64,000 nt of DNA from Methylobacterium sp. C25 (GTDB lineage: Bacteria > Pseudomonadota > Alphaproteobacteria > Rhizobiales > Beijerinckiaceae). The notes under the pieces were generated by a model, which saw only the letters and a program-made list of their open reading frames with translations, had not been told where the DNA came from and did not search any database. The translations under genes and the position numbers were made by a program. This document shows, piece by piece, positions 8,690 to 17,922 of the stretch. The stretch spans positions 310,001 to 374,000 of the forward strand of contig NZ_JAAUVI010000003.1 of NCBI RefSeq assembly GCF_021352225.1, read 5' to 3'. The number at the start of each line of letters is the position of its first letter. Position 1 is the first letter of the stretch.

Positions 8690-9325
8690 ATGAGTCAGGG
8701 TTCCCTGTTGGCAATGTCGCCGCGCTCGTCGGTGGCGGCCCGTGCAATCGGCGCGTTCCTCGCGATCATTCTCGCCACCTGCCTGTCGGGCTGCGGCGCC
8801 ATCAATCGCGTGCCGACCCTGGAAGAACAGGCGAAGTCGTCCTGGAGCGAGGTCCAGAACCAGTACCAGCGGCGGGCCGACCTGATCCCAAATCTCGTCG
8901 AGACGGTGAAGGGCTACGCCAAGCAGGAGCAGGAGACGCTGACCAAGGTCATCGAGGCGCGGGCCAAGGCGACGAGCGTCCAGGTCGACGCTTCGACGGT
9001 CAACGATCCGCAAAAGTTCAAGCAATTCCAGGACGCCCAGAATCAGCTCAGCGGAGCGCTGGGGCGGCTGCTGGCCACCGTTGAGGCCTACCCAGACCTG
9101 AAGTCGAACCAGAACTTCCTGGCCCTGCAATCGCAACTCGAAGGCACCGAGAACCGCATCGCCGTGGCGCGACGCGACTACATCCAGGCGGTCCAGGCCT
9201 ACAACACCGAGATCCGCACCATCCCGGGACGCTGGATCGCCGGTTGGTTCTATCCGGAGGCCAAGCCGATGGAGACCTTCACGGCCACGCCGAATTCCGA
9301 GAAGGCACCAAACGTCAAATTCTAG
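8690..9325 (+). CDS. lemA: LemA-family lipoprotein
   Basis: An envelope protein of 211 residues made mostly of long helices (LemA fold). The N-terminus is a lipoprotein signal with lipobox LSGC at C35, followed by the LemA signature (QYQRRADLIPNLVETVKGYA) and the helical WIAGWFYPEAKPMETF end. LemA proteins usually occur beside TPM-domain proteins, as here, and are linked to envelope homeostasis, but their biochemical role is not settled. The ATG at 8690 is supported by AAGGAGA 6 nt upstream; more upstream in-frame starts would bury the signal peptide. It is the first gene of a three-gene operon with the two TPM proteins. Confidence 0.9.
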   Translation: MSQGSLLAMSPRSSVAARAIGAFLAIILATCLSGCGAINRVPTLEEQAKSSWSEVQNQYQRRADLIPNLVETVKGYAKQEQETLTKVIEARAKATSVQVDASTVNDPQKFKQFQDAQNQLSGALGRLLATVEAYPDLKSNQNFLALQSQLEGTENRIAVARRDYIQAVQAYNTEIRTIPGRWIAGWFYPEAKPMETFTATPNSEKAPNVKF

Positions 9326-9338
9326 GCCGGCGGCCAAA

Positions 9339-10142
9339 ATGGCAGCTTTCCGGCACGCTCTCGAACGGCTCCGACGCCTCGCGCCTGGGCCGCTCGTTGC
9401 GCTGTTGCTCGTGGCCTGCGTAGGCCAAGTCCAGGCAGAGGAGCCAGCTTTCCCGGCACTCGATGGCCGCGTCACCGATGCGGCAGGCGTGCTGCCGCAG
9501 GACGTGCGGGAGCGGATCACGACGAAGCTCAAGGCACAGGAGGACAAGAGCGGCGACCAGATCGTGGTGGCGACCGTACCGAGCCTGCAGGGCCTGACCA
9601 TCGAGGACTACGCCAACCGGCTCTATCGCGCCTGGAAGCTCGGCCAAGCCAAGCAGGACAACGGTGCACTGCTGCTGGTCGCTCCGAACGAGCGCAAGGT
9701 CCGCATCGAGGTGGGATACGGCGTCGAGGGCGCGCTCACCGACGCCGTGTCCAAGGTGATCATCACCACGGCGATCACACCGAAATTCAAGCAGGGCGAC
9801 TTACCGGGCGGCATCGAGGCGGGTGCCGACGCGATCCTGTCGGTCCTGGCCGGCGATGCCGAGCAATGGAAACGGCGTGCGCCCATGCGCAGCGACTCGG
9901 TGAACGGCCTCGAAGTGGTGTTCTGGGTCGTGCTGATCCTGTTCGTCGTCATCGCCGTCTGGCGGATGAATTCCGGCGGAGGCCGTCGAGTCCGGCGTGG
10001 CGGTGACATGATCTTCATTCCCTCGCCGTCCTCCGGCGGCTGGAGCGGCGGCTTCTCTGGAGGAGGAGGCGGCTTCTCGGACAGTGGGTTTTCTGGCGGC
10101 GGCGGTTCGTCCGGGGGCGGAGGTGCATCCGGTGACTGGTAA
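9339..10142 (+). CDS. TPM-domain membrane protein with glycine-rich tail (YgcG-like)
   Basis: A protein of 267 residues with an N-terminal signal segment (cleavage near VQA-EE, about residue 34), a TPM domain (about 40-160; LDGRVTDAAGVL and GYGVEGALTDA are typical), a C-terminal membrane helix (about 187-207) and a tail rich in Gly and Ser that ends GASGDW. This architecture is that of the YgcG/PsbQ-like TPM family, with the domain outside the cytoplasmic membrane. It follows lemA by 13 bp and overlaps the next TPM gene by 11 bp, indicating translational coupling. Confidence 0.88.
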   Translation: MAAFRHALERLRRLAPGPLVALLLVACVGQVQAEEPAFPALDGRVTDAAGVLPQDVRERITTKLKAQEDKSGDQIVVATVPSLQGLTIEDYANRLYRAWKLGQAKQDNGALLLVAPNERKVRIEVGYGVEGALTDAVSKVIITTAITPKFKQGDLPGGIEAGADAILSVLAGDAEQWKRRAPMRSDSVNGLEVVFWVVLILFVVIAVWRMNSGGGRRVRRGGDMIFIPSPSSGGWSGGFSGGGGGFSDSGFSGGGGSSGGGGASGDW

Positions 10143-10761
10143 GGCGCGCCCTGCCCTCTCCCTTTCCGAGCGCGCCAGCATCGCCGCCGAGATCGCACGG
10201 GCCGAGAACGCGACGAGCGGCGAGATCGTGGTGCTCGTCGCTACCCGCTCGGGGCTCTACCGCTCCGCGGCGCCGGTGCTGGCTCTGCTCTGCGCGTTGG
10301 CCACGCCCTGGCCGCTCATCGCCTTCACCGTCCTGCCCGCAGCCTGGATCGCCGCGATCCAGGCGGCCATCGCCCTCGCCGCGCTGCTGATCGCGATGAA
10401 CGAGCGCGTCCGGACCGGGCTCGTTCCTCCCACGATCCGCCGACACCGCGTGCGAGACGCGGCCCGACGCGAGTTCGATGCTCGCGGCCTCGCGTCAACG
10501 GAGGGGCGGACGGGGGTACTGATCTACGTGGCCCTGGCCGAGCGCCACGCCGAGATCGTCGCCGACACCGCCGTTCGCGCTCGGATCGCAGACGAGGCCT
10601 GGGGGGAGGTGCTCGAAGAGCTGACGGAAGCGGCCGCGCGCGGCGCGCTCGGCCCCGGCCTGCTCGCCACGGTCGGACGCGTCGGCTCGATGCTCGCCGA
10701 TGCATTGCCAGCCGGCCCCAACCGAAACGAGTTGCCGAACCGGGTCGTGCTCCTGGACTGA
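10132..10761 (+). CDS. TPM-domain protein with two membrane helices
   Basis: A second TPM protein, 209 residues. An N-terminal part (ISLSERASIAAEIARAEN-like helix, then SGEIVVLVATRSG) leads into two membrane helices (about 44-90), followed by a C-terminal TPM half (TGVLIYVALAERHAEIVAD). The GTG at 10132 is preferred because GGAGG ends 8 nt before it, inside the previous gene's 3' end, giving an 11-bp overlap. It forms the end of the lemA operon. The TPM family has been reported as phosphatase-like in plants; the activity in bacteria is uncertain. Confidence 0.82.
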   Translation: MTGKARPALSLSERASIAAEIARAENATSGEIVVLVATRSGLYRSAAPVLALLCALATPWPLIAFTVLPAAWIAAIQAAIALAALLIAMNERVRTGLVPPTIRRHRVRDAARREFDARGLASTEGRTGVLIYVALAERHAEIVADTAVRARIADEAWGEVLEELTEAAARGALGPGLLATVGRVGSMLADALPAGPNRNELPNRVVLLD

Positions 10762-10876
10762 CCGTGCCCCTGTGCGTGAGGCTTGCTTGCAACTGGAAAT
10801 CTTTTGCAGACTGTCTAAAAGCGAATTTGAAGGCCGTTTGAATCAAAAATGACGGCTTAGCCGGGAGAAAGCGTCG

Positions 10877-12940
10877 ATGGGCGCGGTACAGAAGCACGGG
10901 CCCTGGGCCCTGGTCGGAGCATTGGGCGCTGCTGCGCTCGCCATCGTAGCCACACAGAGAGGCGAGTCGATCAACGCCCTCTGGGTCGTGGTGGCCTCGG
11001 TCTGCGTCTACCTGATCGCCTACCGCTATTATTCGCTCTTCATCGCCGACAAGGTGATGGCGCTCGATCCCAAGCGCCAGACGCCGGCCCACGTCCACAA
11101 TGACGGGCTCGACTACGTTCCCACCAACAAGACCGTGCTGTTCGGCCACCACTTCGCGGCCATTGCAGGCGCCGGCCCGCTGGTCGGCCCGGTGCTCGCG
11201 GCGCAGATGGGCTACCTGCCCGGCATGCTCTGGATCCTGGCAGGCGTCGTGCTCGCCGGCGCGGTCCAGGACTTCATGATCCTGTTCGTGTCGATGCGCC
11301 GCGACGGTCGCTCGCTCGGCGAGCTGATCCGCGCCGAGCTCGGCGTGGTCCCCGGCGTGATCGCGCTGTTCGGCACCTTCATGATCATGATCATCCTGCT
11401 CGCCGTTCTGGCGCTGATCGTGGTCAAGGCGCTCGCCGAGAGCCCCTGGGGTACCTTCACCGTCGCGGCGACGATCCCGATCGCGATGCTGATGGGCATC
11501 TACGCCCGCTACATCCGCCCCGGTAAGGTCGGCGAGGTCTCGATCGTCGGCTTCGTGCTGCTGATGGCGGCGATCCTCCTCGGCGGCCAGATCAATGAGC
11601 ACCCGTACTGGGGCCCGTTCTTCACTTTCACCGGCACCCAGCTGACCTGGATGCTGATCGGCTACGGCTTCGTCGCCTCGATCCTGCCGGTGTGGCTGCT
11701 GCTCGCCCCGCGCGACTACCTCTCGACCTTCCTCAAGATCGGCACCATCGTCGGCCTCGCGCTCGGTATCGCCGTCGTCGCGCCGCACATGCAGATGCCG
11801 GCGGTGACGAAGTTCGTCGACGGCACCGGCCCGGTCTGGGCAGGCACGCTCTTCCCATTCCTGTTCATCACCATCGCCTGCGGCGCCGTCTCGGGCTTCC
11901 ATGCCCTGATCTCCTCGGGCACGACCCCGAAGCTGATCGACAACGAGAAGGACGCCCGCTTCATCGGCTACGGCGGCATGCTCATGGAGAGCTTCGTCGC
12001 GATCATGGCCCTCGTCGCGGCGAGCGTGATCGAGCCGGGCATCTACTTCACGATGAACTCGCCCGGCGCCCTCATCGGCACCACCGCTGAGAGCGCGGCG
12101 ACAGCCGTGACCAAGCTCGACCCGGCCTTCACGATCACGGCCGAGCAGATCACGCAGACGGCCAAGGATGTCGGCGAGCACACGATCATCTCGCGTGCCG
12201 GCGGCGCGCCGACCCTCGCGGTCGGCATGGCGCACATCATCTCGTCCGCCGTCGGCGGCAAGGCGATGATGGCCTTCTGGTACCACTTCGCGATCCTGTT
12301 CGAGGCCCTGTTCATCCTCACCGCGGTCGACGCAGGCACAAGAGCCGGGCGCTTCATGCTTCAGGACCTGCTGGGGCTGGTGGCACCGGGCTTCAAGGAT
12401 ACGAGTGCCTGGGCGCCGAGCATCCTCGCCACGGGCCTCTGCGTCGCGGCCTGGGGCTACTTCCTCTACCAGGGCGTGACCGACCCGCTCGGCGGCATCA
12501 ACACGCTGTGGCCGCTCTTCGGCATCTCGAACCAGATGCTGGCGGCCGTGGCGCTGACGCTCGCCACCGTGGTGATCTTCAAGATGAAGCGTGAGCGCTA
12601 CGCTCTCGTTACCATCATCCCGACGGCGTGGCTGTGCATCTGCACCCTCACGGCCGGCTGGCAGAAGATCTTCTCGCCCGATCCGAAGATCGGCTTCCTG
12701 GCCCAGGCTGAGCGTTTCTCGAACGCTATCGCCGAGGGCAAGGTCCTCGGACCGGCCAAGAACATGGACCAGATGCACCAGATCGTGCTGAACAATCGCA
12801 TCGACGCGGCTCTGGCGGTGCTGTTCGTCGGCCTCGTCGTGGCGATTGCGGTCTTTGGCATCATGTCCTGCGTCAAGGCCATGCGGACCGACCGCTGGAC
12901 TGCGCTCGAAGCCGATCCGAAGCTCGCCCCGGCAGAGTGA
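10877..12940 (+). CDS. cstA: CstA-family carbon starvation transporter
   Basis: An inner-membrane transporter of 687 residues, close to the 701 of E. coli CstA, with about 16-18 hydrophobic segments. Signature stretches include HFAAIAGAGPLVGPVLAAQMG near residue 95 (abbreviated motif HFAAIAGAGPLVGP), FHALISSGTTPK, and the C-terminal WPLFGISNQMLA. E. coli relatives import peptides (CstA) or pyruvate (BtsT/YjiY). The start has GGGAGAAA 6 nt upstream. The 115-bp upstream gap is AT-rich and contains repeated TTGC words. A YbdD-type small gene follows after 7 bp, the usual CstA partner arrangement. Confidence 0.93.
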   Translation: MGAVQKHGPWALVGALGAAALAIVATQRGESINALWVVVASVCVYLIAYRYYSLFIADKVMALDPKRQTPAHVHNDGLDYVPTNKTVLFGHHFAAIAGAGPLVGPVLAAQMGYLPGMLWILAGVVLAGAVQDFMILFVSMRRDGRSLGELIRAELGVVPGVIALFGTFMIMIILLAVLALIVVKALAESPWGTFTVAATIPIAMLMGIYARYIRPGKVGEVSIVGFVLLMAAILLGGQINEHPYWGPFFTFTGTQLTWMLIGYGFVASILPVWLLLAPRDYLSTFLKIGTIVGLALGIAVVAPHMQMPAVTKFVDGTGPVWAGTLFPFLFITIACGAVSGFHALISSGTTPKLIDNEKDARFIGYGGMLMESFVAIMALVAASVIEPGIYFTMNSPGALIGTTAESAATAVTKLDPAFTITAEQITQTAKDVGEHTIISRAGGAPTLAVGMAHIISSAVGGKAMMAFWYHFAILFEALFILTAVDAGTRAGRFMLQDLLGLVAPGFKDTSAWAPSILATGLCVAAWGYFLYQGVTDPLGGINTLWPLFGISNQMLAAVALTLATVVIFKMKRERYALVTIIPTAWLCICTLTAGWQKIFSPDPKIGFLAQAERFSNAIAEGKVLGPAKNMDQMHQIVLNNRIDAALAVLFVGLVVAIAVFGIMSCVKAMRTDRWTALEADPKLAPAE

Positions 12941-12947
12941 GGGAACC

Positions 12948-13172
12948 ATGATGGCGCCGTCGACCGACTACCGAGCCCGCCTCAAGGCGCTCAGTCAGTG
13001 CGTGTGCGACGGCGCTCGTCTGATGATCGGGCAGGGCAATTACGGCGCCTACGTCACGCACGTCACCAAGACCCATCCGGATCTGGCGCCGATGAGCGAG
13101 CGGGAGTTCTTCCGCAACCGGGAAAACGCCCGCTTCGGCGTCGGCAACAAGAGCGGCTTCCGCTGCTGCTGA
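12948..13172 (+). CDS. YbdD/YjiX-family small protein (DUF466)
   Basis: A small cytoplasmic protein of 74 residues containing the family pattern GQGNYGAYVTHVTKTHPD and a NRENARFG C-terminal part. YbdD/YjiX proteins are almost always encoded directly after cstA/btsT, and the pair is thought to work together in carbon-starvation substrate uptake. Either of two consecutive ATG codons (12948, 12951) could be used; GAGGG lies just upstream over the cstA stop codon. The protein ends in CC, slightly longer than the usual about 65 residues. Confidence 0.87.
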   Translation: MMAPSTDYRARLKALSQCVCDGARLMIGQGNYGAYVTHVTKTHPDLAPMSEREFFRNRENARFGVGNKSGFRCC

Positions 13173-13352
13173 GGCCGGTGCACCGGATCGGCCAGCGCCC
13201 GGCGCCCACCCGCACGCGATCGCTTCATCTCTTCGTCGGCTCAACAGTCTAGGCCTAAGCAATGGGCCGTGAACGGTGCGACAAAGCACCGATTTTTGGC
13301 GTGCATCCCGCGCAACTCCGTCTAGTTTGACTGCCAAACGAGAGGGTGTGGG

Positions 13353-14651
13353 ATGAGTGGATCGGGATCGATGCCGGGCGCAGACCCGTCGAGAATAGGC
13401 GTGATCGCTTTTGACCGGGAGACCAAGGGTCTCACAGGCATCGTCGTGAAGGGCTTTCTGCTCTCACTGGTCACATTCGGCATCTACCGCTTCTGGTACA
13501 TCACAAATCTGCGGCGATACTTCTGGAGTCGCACGGTCGTCGCCGGCTCACCGGGTGAGTATACGGGACGCGGCAAGGAACTGTTTCTCGGCTTCTTGGT
13601 CGCGCTTGCCGTCCTGGTGCCGATCTACCTGCTCCTGTTCGGCCTGAGCTTGGCCAGCCCGGCCCTGGCAGCGCTTGCCGGACCGATTTCCTTTATCTTC
13701 CTATTCTTTCTCGGGCAGTACGCGATCTTTCGTGGACGGCGCTATCGGGCGTCGCGCACGCTGTGGCGCGGCATCCGACTGGGTCAGGATGGCTCCGCCA
13801 TCACCTATGTCGGCATGGCGCTGGGCTGGTGGCTGCTCACGATCGTCACCCTCGGCATCGCCTTCCCCTGGATGAGGGCCTCGCTGGAGCGCTACCGCAT
13901 CAACCACACGCTGATTGGCGACAGCCGCATGGCCTCGACGGCGACTGGCGGCATGGTCTTGAAGCCGTGGCTGCTGCTCTACGTCGTCGGCCTCGGGCCG
14001 CTTCTCGTCAGCTTTCTCGCCTTCCTGATCGCCAACAAATTCTCGATCCCGACGGACATGATGATTCCCGACCCGCACAAGCCGGGCCAGTTCATCTTCA
14101 ATCCGATCTATGCCGGAACTCCGCTGGCGACCTACGGAACAGTGGTCGGCGTCGTCTCCGCGATCTTCATCCCGCTGGCCGTGCTGTTGTTTCCATACTA
14201 TCGCGCGAGAGAGACACGGGCCTTCATGAACGCTGCGGCCCTCGGTGCGTCTCGCCTGCAGTCCACGCTTAGGGCGCGCCAGTTCTACTGGCCGTACATC
14301 ATCTATTTCCTCGCGATGCTCGGCTTTGTCGCTGTCTTTGCGATCATCATCGGCATCGTCGTCGCCATCGTCGCGAGCGGCGGCGGCAATACCGGCGCGT
14401 TCAGCGGCATGCACTGGCTGCTCGTTCTGCTGGTCATCCCGCTCTATCTCGGCATGCTGCTAGCGTTCGCCGTGCTCGCGGTCCGCATCATCACCGTGCG
14501 CCTTTGGCGCGCCGTTACGGACACGACGACGATCGAGAATGTCGAGGCGCTCAACGCGGTCCTTGCCTCCTCGCGCCGCACCGCCAGCGGGCTCAACGAA
14601 GGCCTCGCCGACGCGCTCGACGTCGGCGGCGCGATCGAGATCGGGTTCTGA
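13353..14651 (+). CDS. DUF898 (YjgN-like) multi-pass membrane protein
   Basis: An integral membrane protein of 432 residues with repeated units of long hydrophobic segments and the DUF898 signatures GIYRFWYITNLRRYFW and GIAFPWMRASLERYRINHT. Members of this family (E. coli YjgN) have no established biochemical role. The downstream M48 peptidase starts 14 bp later, and the pair is a recurrent one for this family, suggesting a joint envelope function. The start is ATG 13353 with a GAGAGGG-type SD. Confidence 0.87.
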   Translation: MSGSGSMPGADPSRIGVIAFDRETKGLTGIVVKGFLLSLVTFGIYRFWYITNLRRYFWSRTVVAGSPGEYTGRGKELFLGFLVALAVLVPIYLLLFGLSLASPALAALAGPISFIFLFFLGQYAIFRGRRYRASRTLWRGIRLGQDGSAITYVGMALGWWLLTIVTLGIAFPWMRASLERYRINHTLIGDSRMASTATGGMVLKPWLLLYVVGLGPLLVSFLAFLIANKFSIPTDMMIPDPHKPGQFIFNPIYAGTPLATYGTVVGVVSAIFIPLAVLLFPYYRARETRAFMNAAALGASRLQSTLRARQFYWPYIIYFLAMLGFVAVFAIIIGIVVAIVASGGGNTGAFSGMHWLLVLLVIPLYLGMLLAFAVLAVRIITVRLWRAVTDTTTIENVEALNAVLASSRRTASGLNEGLADALDVGGAIEIGF

Positions 14652-14665
14652 CCGGTCCCCTGCCG

Positions 14666-15799
14666 ATGAACGTGCCATTCTCGACGATCACGACGAGCGG
14701 CACGTTCTTCGATGGGCGCAGCGCGCGGCCGCATCCGGTCACGCTGCGTCTCGGGGATCATCTCGGGATCACGGGCGGCGAGATCCGCGAGGAGTGGAGC
14801 CTCATCGATATCCGCGCCAGCGAGACCGAGCCGCCGACCATGCGGCTCACCCTCGCCGGCAGCCCGGCGCGGGTGGAGTTTACCGACGAGGCGCTGGCCA
14901 GCGCGATCGGGGCGCGCTGCCCCGATCTCCGCGTCGATGACGAGGCGCATGGCGGCGTGCTGCGCCTCGTGCTCTGGTCAATTGCCGCAGGCGTCTCGGT
15001 CCTGCTCGTTGCGATCTACGGCGTTCCGGCCTCCGCCGGCCTCATCGCGCCGCTGGTGCCACCATCGGTGGAGACGCAGTTTGGCGCCTCGGTCGACGGA
15101 CAGGTGGTGTCCCTGCTGGGTAGCCCGCCGCTCTGCGACGATCCAGCCGGAAAAGCCGTGCTCGACCGGCTCGTCGCCCGCATGACCGAAGGCGCCGACC
15201 TGCCGGTCAAACCATTGGTCAGTGTCCGGCGGCACGCGATGGCCAATGCGCTGACGCTGCCCGGCGCCCGCGTCATCGTGCTGTCCGACCTGATCGCGAA
15301 GTCCAACTCGGCCGATGAATTCGCCGGCGTGCTCGCCCACGAATTCGGCCATGTCGCCCACCGCGACCCGACGAAGGCGGTGATCACGGCGGGCGGCGTC
15401 TCGTTCCTGCTCAGCCTGATCCTTGGCGACCTCACGGGATCCACGCTGATCATCGGCATCGGCCAGGCAGCCATTTCGGCCGGCTACTCTCGCGATGCGG
15501 AAAGGGCAGCAGACGCCTATGGCGTCGCGATGATGTTGCGGGCCGGGGGCGACGGAGCCGCCCTCGCCACGATCCTGGAGCACATCGACGAGGATGCCGA
15601 GAAGGAGAGCTCGCCGACGGGCTTCCTGCGCAGCCATCCCTACACCAAGGAGCGTGCTGCCACGATCCGCCGCCTCGCCGGCGGCTCACAGCCGGACAAA
15701 CACATCCTGTCGGATGAGGATTGGCAAGCTTTGAAGAAGATCTGCCCTGTGGCGAAGGCAACGCCTGGAGACGAAAAGCCAAAAAAGCCGGTCGAATGA
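14666..15799 (+). CDS. M48-family membrane-anchored zinc metallopeptidase
   Basis: A protease of 377 residues. Residues 1-90 form a beta-rich N-terminal domain; one membrane helix lies at about 100-125. The peptidase part carries HEFGH at residues 225-229 with the third zinc ligand E279 in RDAERAADAYG, and SHPYTKERAATI near the C-terminus, as in the BepA/LoiP-like M48 group. The catalytic domain follows the single helix and is therefore probably periplasmic. It lies 14 bp after the DUF898 gene. ATG 14666 is chosen because the protein then begins with the family's N-terminal domain; the SD is weak. Confidence 0.88.
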   Translation: MNVPFSTITTSGTFFDGRSARPHPVTLRLGDHLGITGGEIREEWSLIDIRASETEPPTMRLTLAGSPARVEFTDEALASAIGARCPDLRVDDEAHGGVLRLVLWSIAAGVSVLLVAIYGVPASAGLIAPLVPPSVETQFGASVDGQVVSLLGSPPLCDDPAGKAVLDRLVARMTEGADLPVKPLVSVRRHAMANALTLPGARVIVLSDLIAKSNSADEFAGVLAHEFGHVAHRDPTKAVITAGGVSFLLSLILGDLTGSTLIIGIGQAAISAGYSRDAERAADAYGVAMMLRAGGDGAALATILEHIDEDAEKESSPTGFLRSHPYTKERAATIRRLAGGSQPDKHILSDEDWQALKKICPVAKATPGDEKPKKPVE

Positions 15800-15894
15800 G
15801 CTCCTTTCGGGCTGTCAACAGCTTCGCAAGAATTCCAGGAACGAAAACCTGCGCTTGGCCGTTACCCGGTGCAATTTCGTTAGGAGTTCACGCG

Positions 15895-15981
15895 ATGCTG
15901 AAAGGCGGCTTGCTTTGGCTGATCGGAATCCCGCTTCCGGTGATCCTGCTAATCTACTTCTTTACGCCCTGGCTGCACTGA
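15895..15981 (+). CDS. 28-residue single-pass membrane peptide
   Basis: A tiny gene encoding a hydrophobic 28-mer that starts MLKGGLLWLIGIPLP and ends FFTPWLH. It is supported by TAGGAG at 15881-15886, 8 nt before the ATG, by being almost entirely one membrane helix, and by a strong terminator 12 bp after its stop. Similar small MLKG...WLxGIP...LH proteins are familiar in Rhizobiales, with no assigned role. It is too short for most gene callers. Confidence 0.6.
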   Translation: MLKGGLLWLIGIPLPVILLIYFFTPWLH

Positions 15982-15993
15982 CGCCAGCTACAA

Positions 15994-16023
15994 ACGGCAC
16001 GGGACTGTAAAGTCCCGTGCCGT
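15994..16023. terminator. perfect 13-bp hairpin between convergent genes
   Basis: The arms 15994-16006 (ACGGCACGGGACT) and 16011-16023 are exact inverted copies around a GTAA loop. It lies between the small peptide gene (+) and the DAHP synthase gene (-). The flanks have short A and T runs (CAAA before, CCCGTTT after), so it could act in both directions. Confidence 0.8.
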
Positions 16024-16037
16024 TCCCGTTTGGAATA

Positions 16038-17420
16038 CTACTCTGCTGCGTCGAGGCGCGGACGTTCGATCTCGGCGCGCTCGCGCTTGACCAGTTCAGC
16101 GGTCAGGAACGCCACCTCCAGCGCCTGCTCCGCGTTGAGGCGCGGGTCGCAATAGGTGTGATAACGGTCCTGCAGGTCGTCCGCCGTCAACGCGCGGGCG
16201 CCGCCGGTGCATTCGGTAACGTCCTTGCCCGTCATCTCCAGATGGATGCCGCCGGCAATCGTCCCTTCGGCGCGATGGACGCCGAAGAAGGCCTCGATCT
16301 CCTGCATCACCCGCTCGAAAGGACGCGTCTTGTAGCGGCCCGCCGAGATGGTGTTGCCGTGCATCGGATCGCAGATCCAGCCGACAGTGCGGCCTTCGCG
16401 CTCCACCGCCCGGATCAGGTTCGGCAGATGATCGCCGACTTTCTCCGCGCCAAAGCGGCAAATCAGCGAAAGGCGCCCCGGCTCGTTCTCTGGGTTGAGC
16501 TGGTCGATCAGACCAAGCAGACCTTCGGCGGTCATCGACGGACCGCACTTGAGGCCAATCGGGTTACGAATGCCGCGCGCATACTCGATATGCGCGTGGT
16601 CCGGCTGGCGAGTGCGGTCACCGATCCAGAGCATGTGGCCCGACGTGGCGTACCAATCGCCGCTCGTTGAATCGACGCGGGTCAGTGCCTCCTCGTAGCC
16701 GAGCAGCAGGGCCTCGTGGCTAGTGAAGAAATCCGTGGTGCGCACCTCCTGGTGCGTCTCCGGATTGATGCCGATCGCCCGCATGAAGTCGAGCGCGTCC
16801 GACATCCGTCCGGCCACGTCAGCATAGCGCGAGGATTGCGGGCTATCCTTCACGAAGCCGAGCATCCAGCGATGCGCGTTCTCCAGGTTGGCGTAGCCAC
16901 CCGTCGCGAAAGCGCGCAACAAGTTCAGCGTCGCTGCCGACTGGCGGTAAGCCTCGAGTTGGCGGCGCGGATCCGGGATGCGCGCCTCTTCCGTGAAGCC
17001 GATGCCGTTGACGATGTCGCCGCGGTAGCTCGGCAGCGACACGCCTTCCAGCGTCTCCGTCGGCGACGAACGTGGCTTGGCGAACTGTCCGGCGATGCGC
17101 CCGACCTTCACCACCGGCGAGCCGCCAGCGAAGGTGAGCACCATCGCCATCTGCAGGAAGACGCGGAAGAAATCGCGGATGTTGTCGGCGGAGTGCTCGT
17201 CGAAGCTCTCGGCGCAGTCGCCGCCCTGGAGCAAAAAGGCCTCACCGGCAGCGACGCGCGCGAGCTGCGCCTTCAGCTTGCGGGCCTCGCCTGCAAAAAC
17301 CAGCGGCGGAAAGCTCGAGATCTGAGCCTCGACGGCCTGGAGGGCGGAGACATCCGGATAGGACGGCACCTGCTGGATCGGCAGGTTACGCCAGCTCTTC
17401 GGGGTCCAACGCTCGGCCAT
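16038..17420 (-). CDS. class II 3-deoxy-7-phosphoheptulonate synthase (DAHP synthase)
   Basis: A cytosolic enzyme of 460 residues that condenses phosphoenolpyruvate and erythrose 4-phosphate in the first step of the shikimate pathway. It belongs to the plant-like class II family: [46 protein letters not shown], and [10 protein letters not shown] followed by [18 protein letters not shown] are all diagnostic. The ATG at 17420 has GGAG 7 nt upstream and gives the standard [11 protein letters not shown] start. It is single, divergent from nothing nearby, and is terminated by the hairpin at 15994-16023. Confidence 0.96.
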   Translation of the reverse strand: MAERWTPKSWRNLPIQQVPSYPDVSALQAVEAQISSFPPLVFAGEARKLKAQLARVAAGEAFLLQGGDCAESFDEHSADNIRDFFRVFLQMAMVLTFAGGSPVVKVGRIAGQFAKPRSSPTETLEGVSLPSYRGDIVNGIGFTEEARIPDPRRQLEAYRQSAATLNLLRAFATGGYANLENAHRWMLGFVKDSPQSSRYADVAGRMSDALDFMRAIGINPETHQEVRTTDFFTSHEALLLGYEEALTRVDSTSGDWYATSGHMLWIGDRTRQPDHAHIEYARGIRNPIGLKCGPSMTAEGLLGLIDQLNPENEPGRLSLICRFGAEKVGDHLPNLIRAVEREGRTVGWICDPMHGNTISAGRYKTRPFERVMQEIEAFFGVHRAEGTIAGGIHLEMTGKDVTECTGGARALTADDLQDRYHTYCDPRLNAEQALEVAFLTAELVKRERAEIERPRLDAAE

Positions 17421-17558
17421 GACGGTACTCCGCACACCTCTTCGTGCATCGGCGCGGGCGATGTACCCGCGCGGAAAGCGCGGCTTATAGAGAGGTTTTC
17501 GGAGGGTGGCGAGGTTTATGCCGAGCGATCGACTGCCGAGCAGCCGCGACGTCAGGTT

Positions 17559-17894
17559 CTAGCCTTCTTCGACTTCGATCCCGTACTCGGCCAGCACCCA
17601 AAAGATCGCTTCGAGATCCTCGGCCGTCACGTCGCGAGGGGGCAGCGCCTCTTCGAGATCGTCGTACGTCAGGGCGGTGCGGCGCTCGGCATCGGCCTTG
17701 GCGAGCAGGCGGTCGACGGTACGGCGGATGTCGGCTGGCAGCGCGTAGTGACTCGGCAGAGCGTGGCGGGTCACGCTCGTGAGCGCGTCATGCAGCATGC
17801 GGTCGATCACCGCCTGGCGTCGAGCGTGGGCCGCGTCGTTAGGGTCCGTATCCTTCCGGTCCATTCCGTCGAATATGGAAGGTGTGTCGCCCAC
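17559..17894 (-). CDS. stand-alone sigma-70 region 1.1-like protein
   Basis: An acidic cytoplasmic protein of 111 residues. Its C-terminal half (about 60-111) resembles region 1.1 of the housekeeping sigma factor: a helix with RLLAKADAERRTALTYDDL, then EALPPRDVTAEDLEAIFWVL and EYGIEVEEG, matching the RpoD pattern 'YVTYDELNxALPP...EDVxxxLxEMGIxVxE'. No other sigma regions are present. Region 1.1 mimics DNA and occupies the RNA polymerase main channel, so a regulatory contact with polymerase is possible but inferred. The GTG at 17894 has GGAG 8 nt upstream; ATG 17933 would overlap the upstream oxidoreductase gene. It is 28 bp downstream of that gene. Confidence 0.65.
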   Translation of the reverse strand: MGDTPSIFDGMDRKDTDPNDAAHARRQAVIDRMLHDALTSVTRHALPSHYALPADIRRTVDRLLAKADAERRTALTYDDLEEALPPRDVTAEDLEAIFWVLAEYGIEVEEG

Positions 17895-17922
17895 GTCGAG
17901 GTCTCCGCGTTGTTGCAATCCG

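Noticed and set aside
10325..12949. 874-codon reverse-strand open frame
   Set aside because: It is the shadow of cstA on the opposite strand, rich in His, Asp, Glu and Arg, with no recognisable domain.
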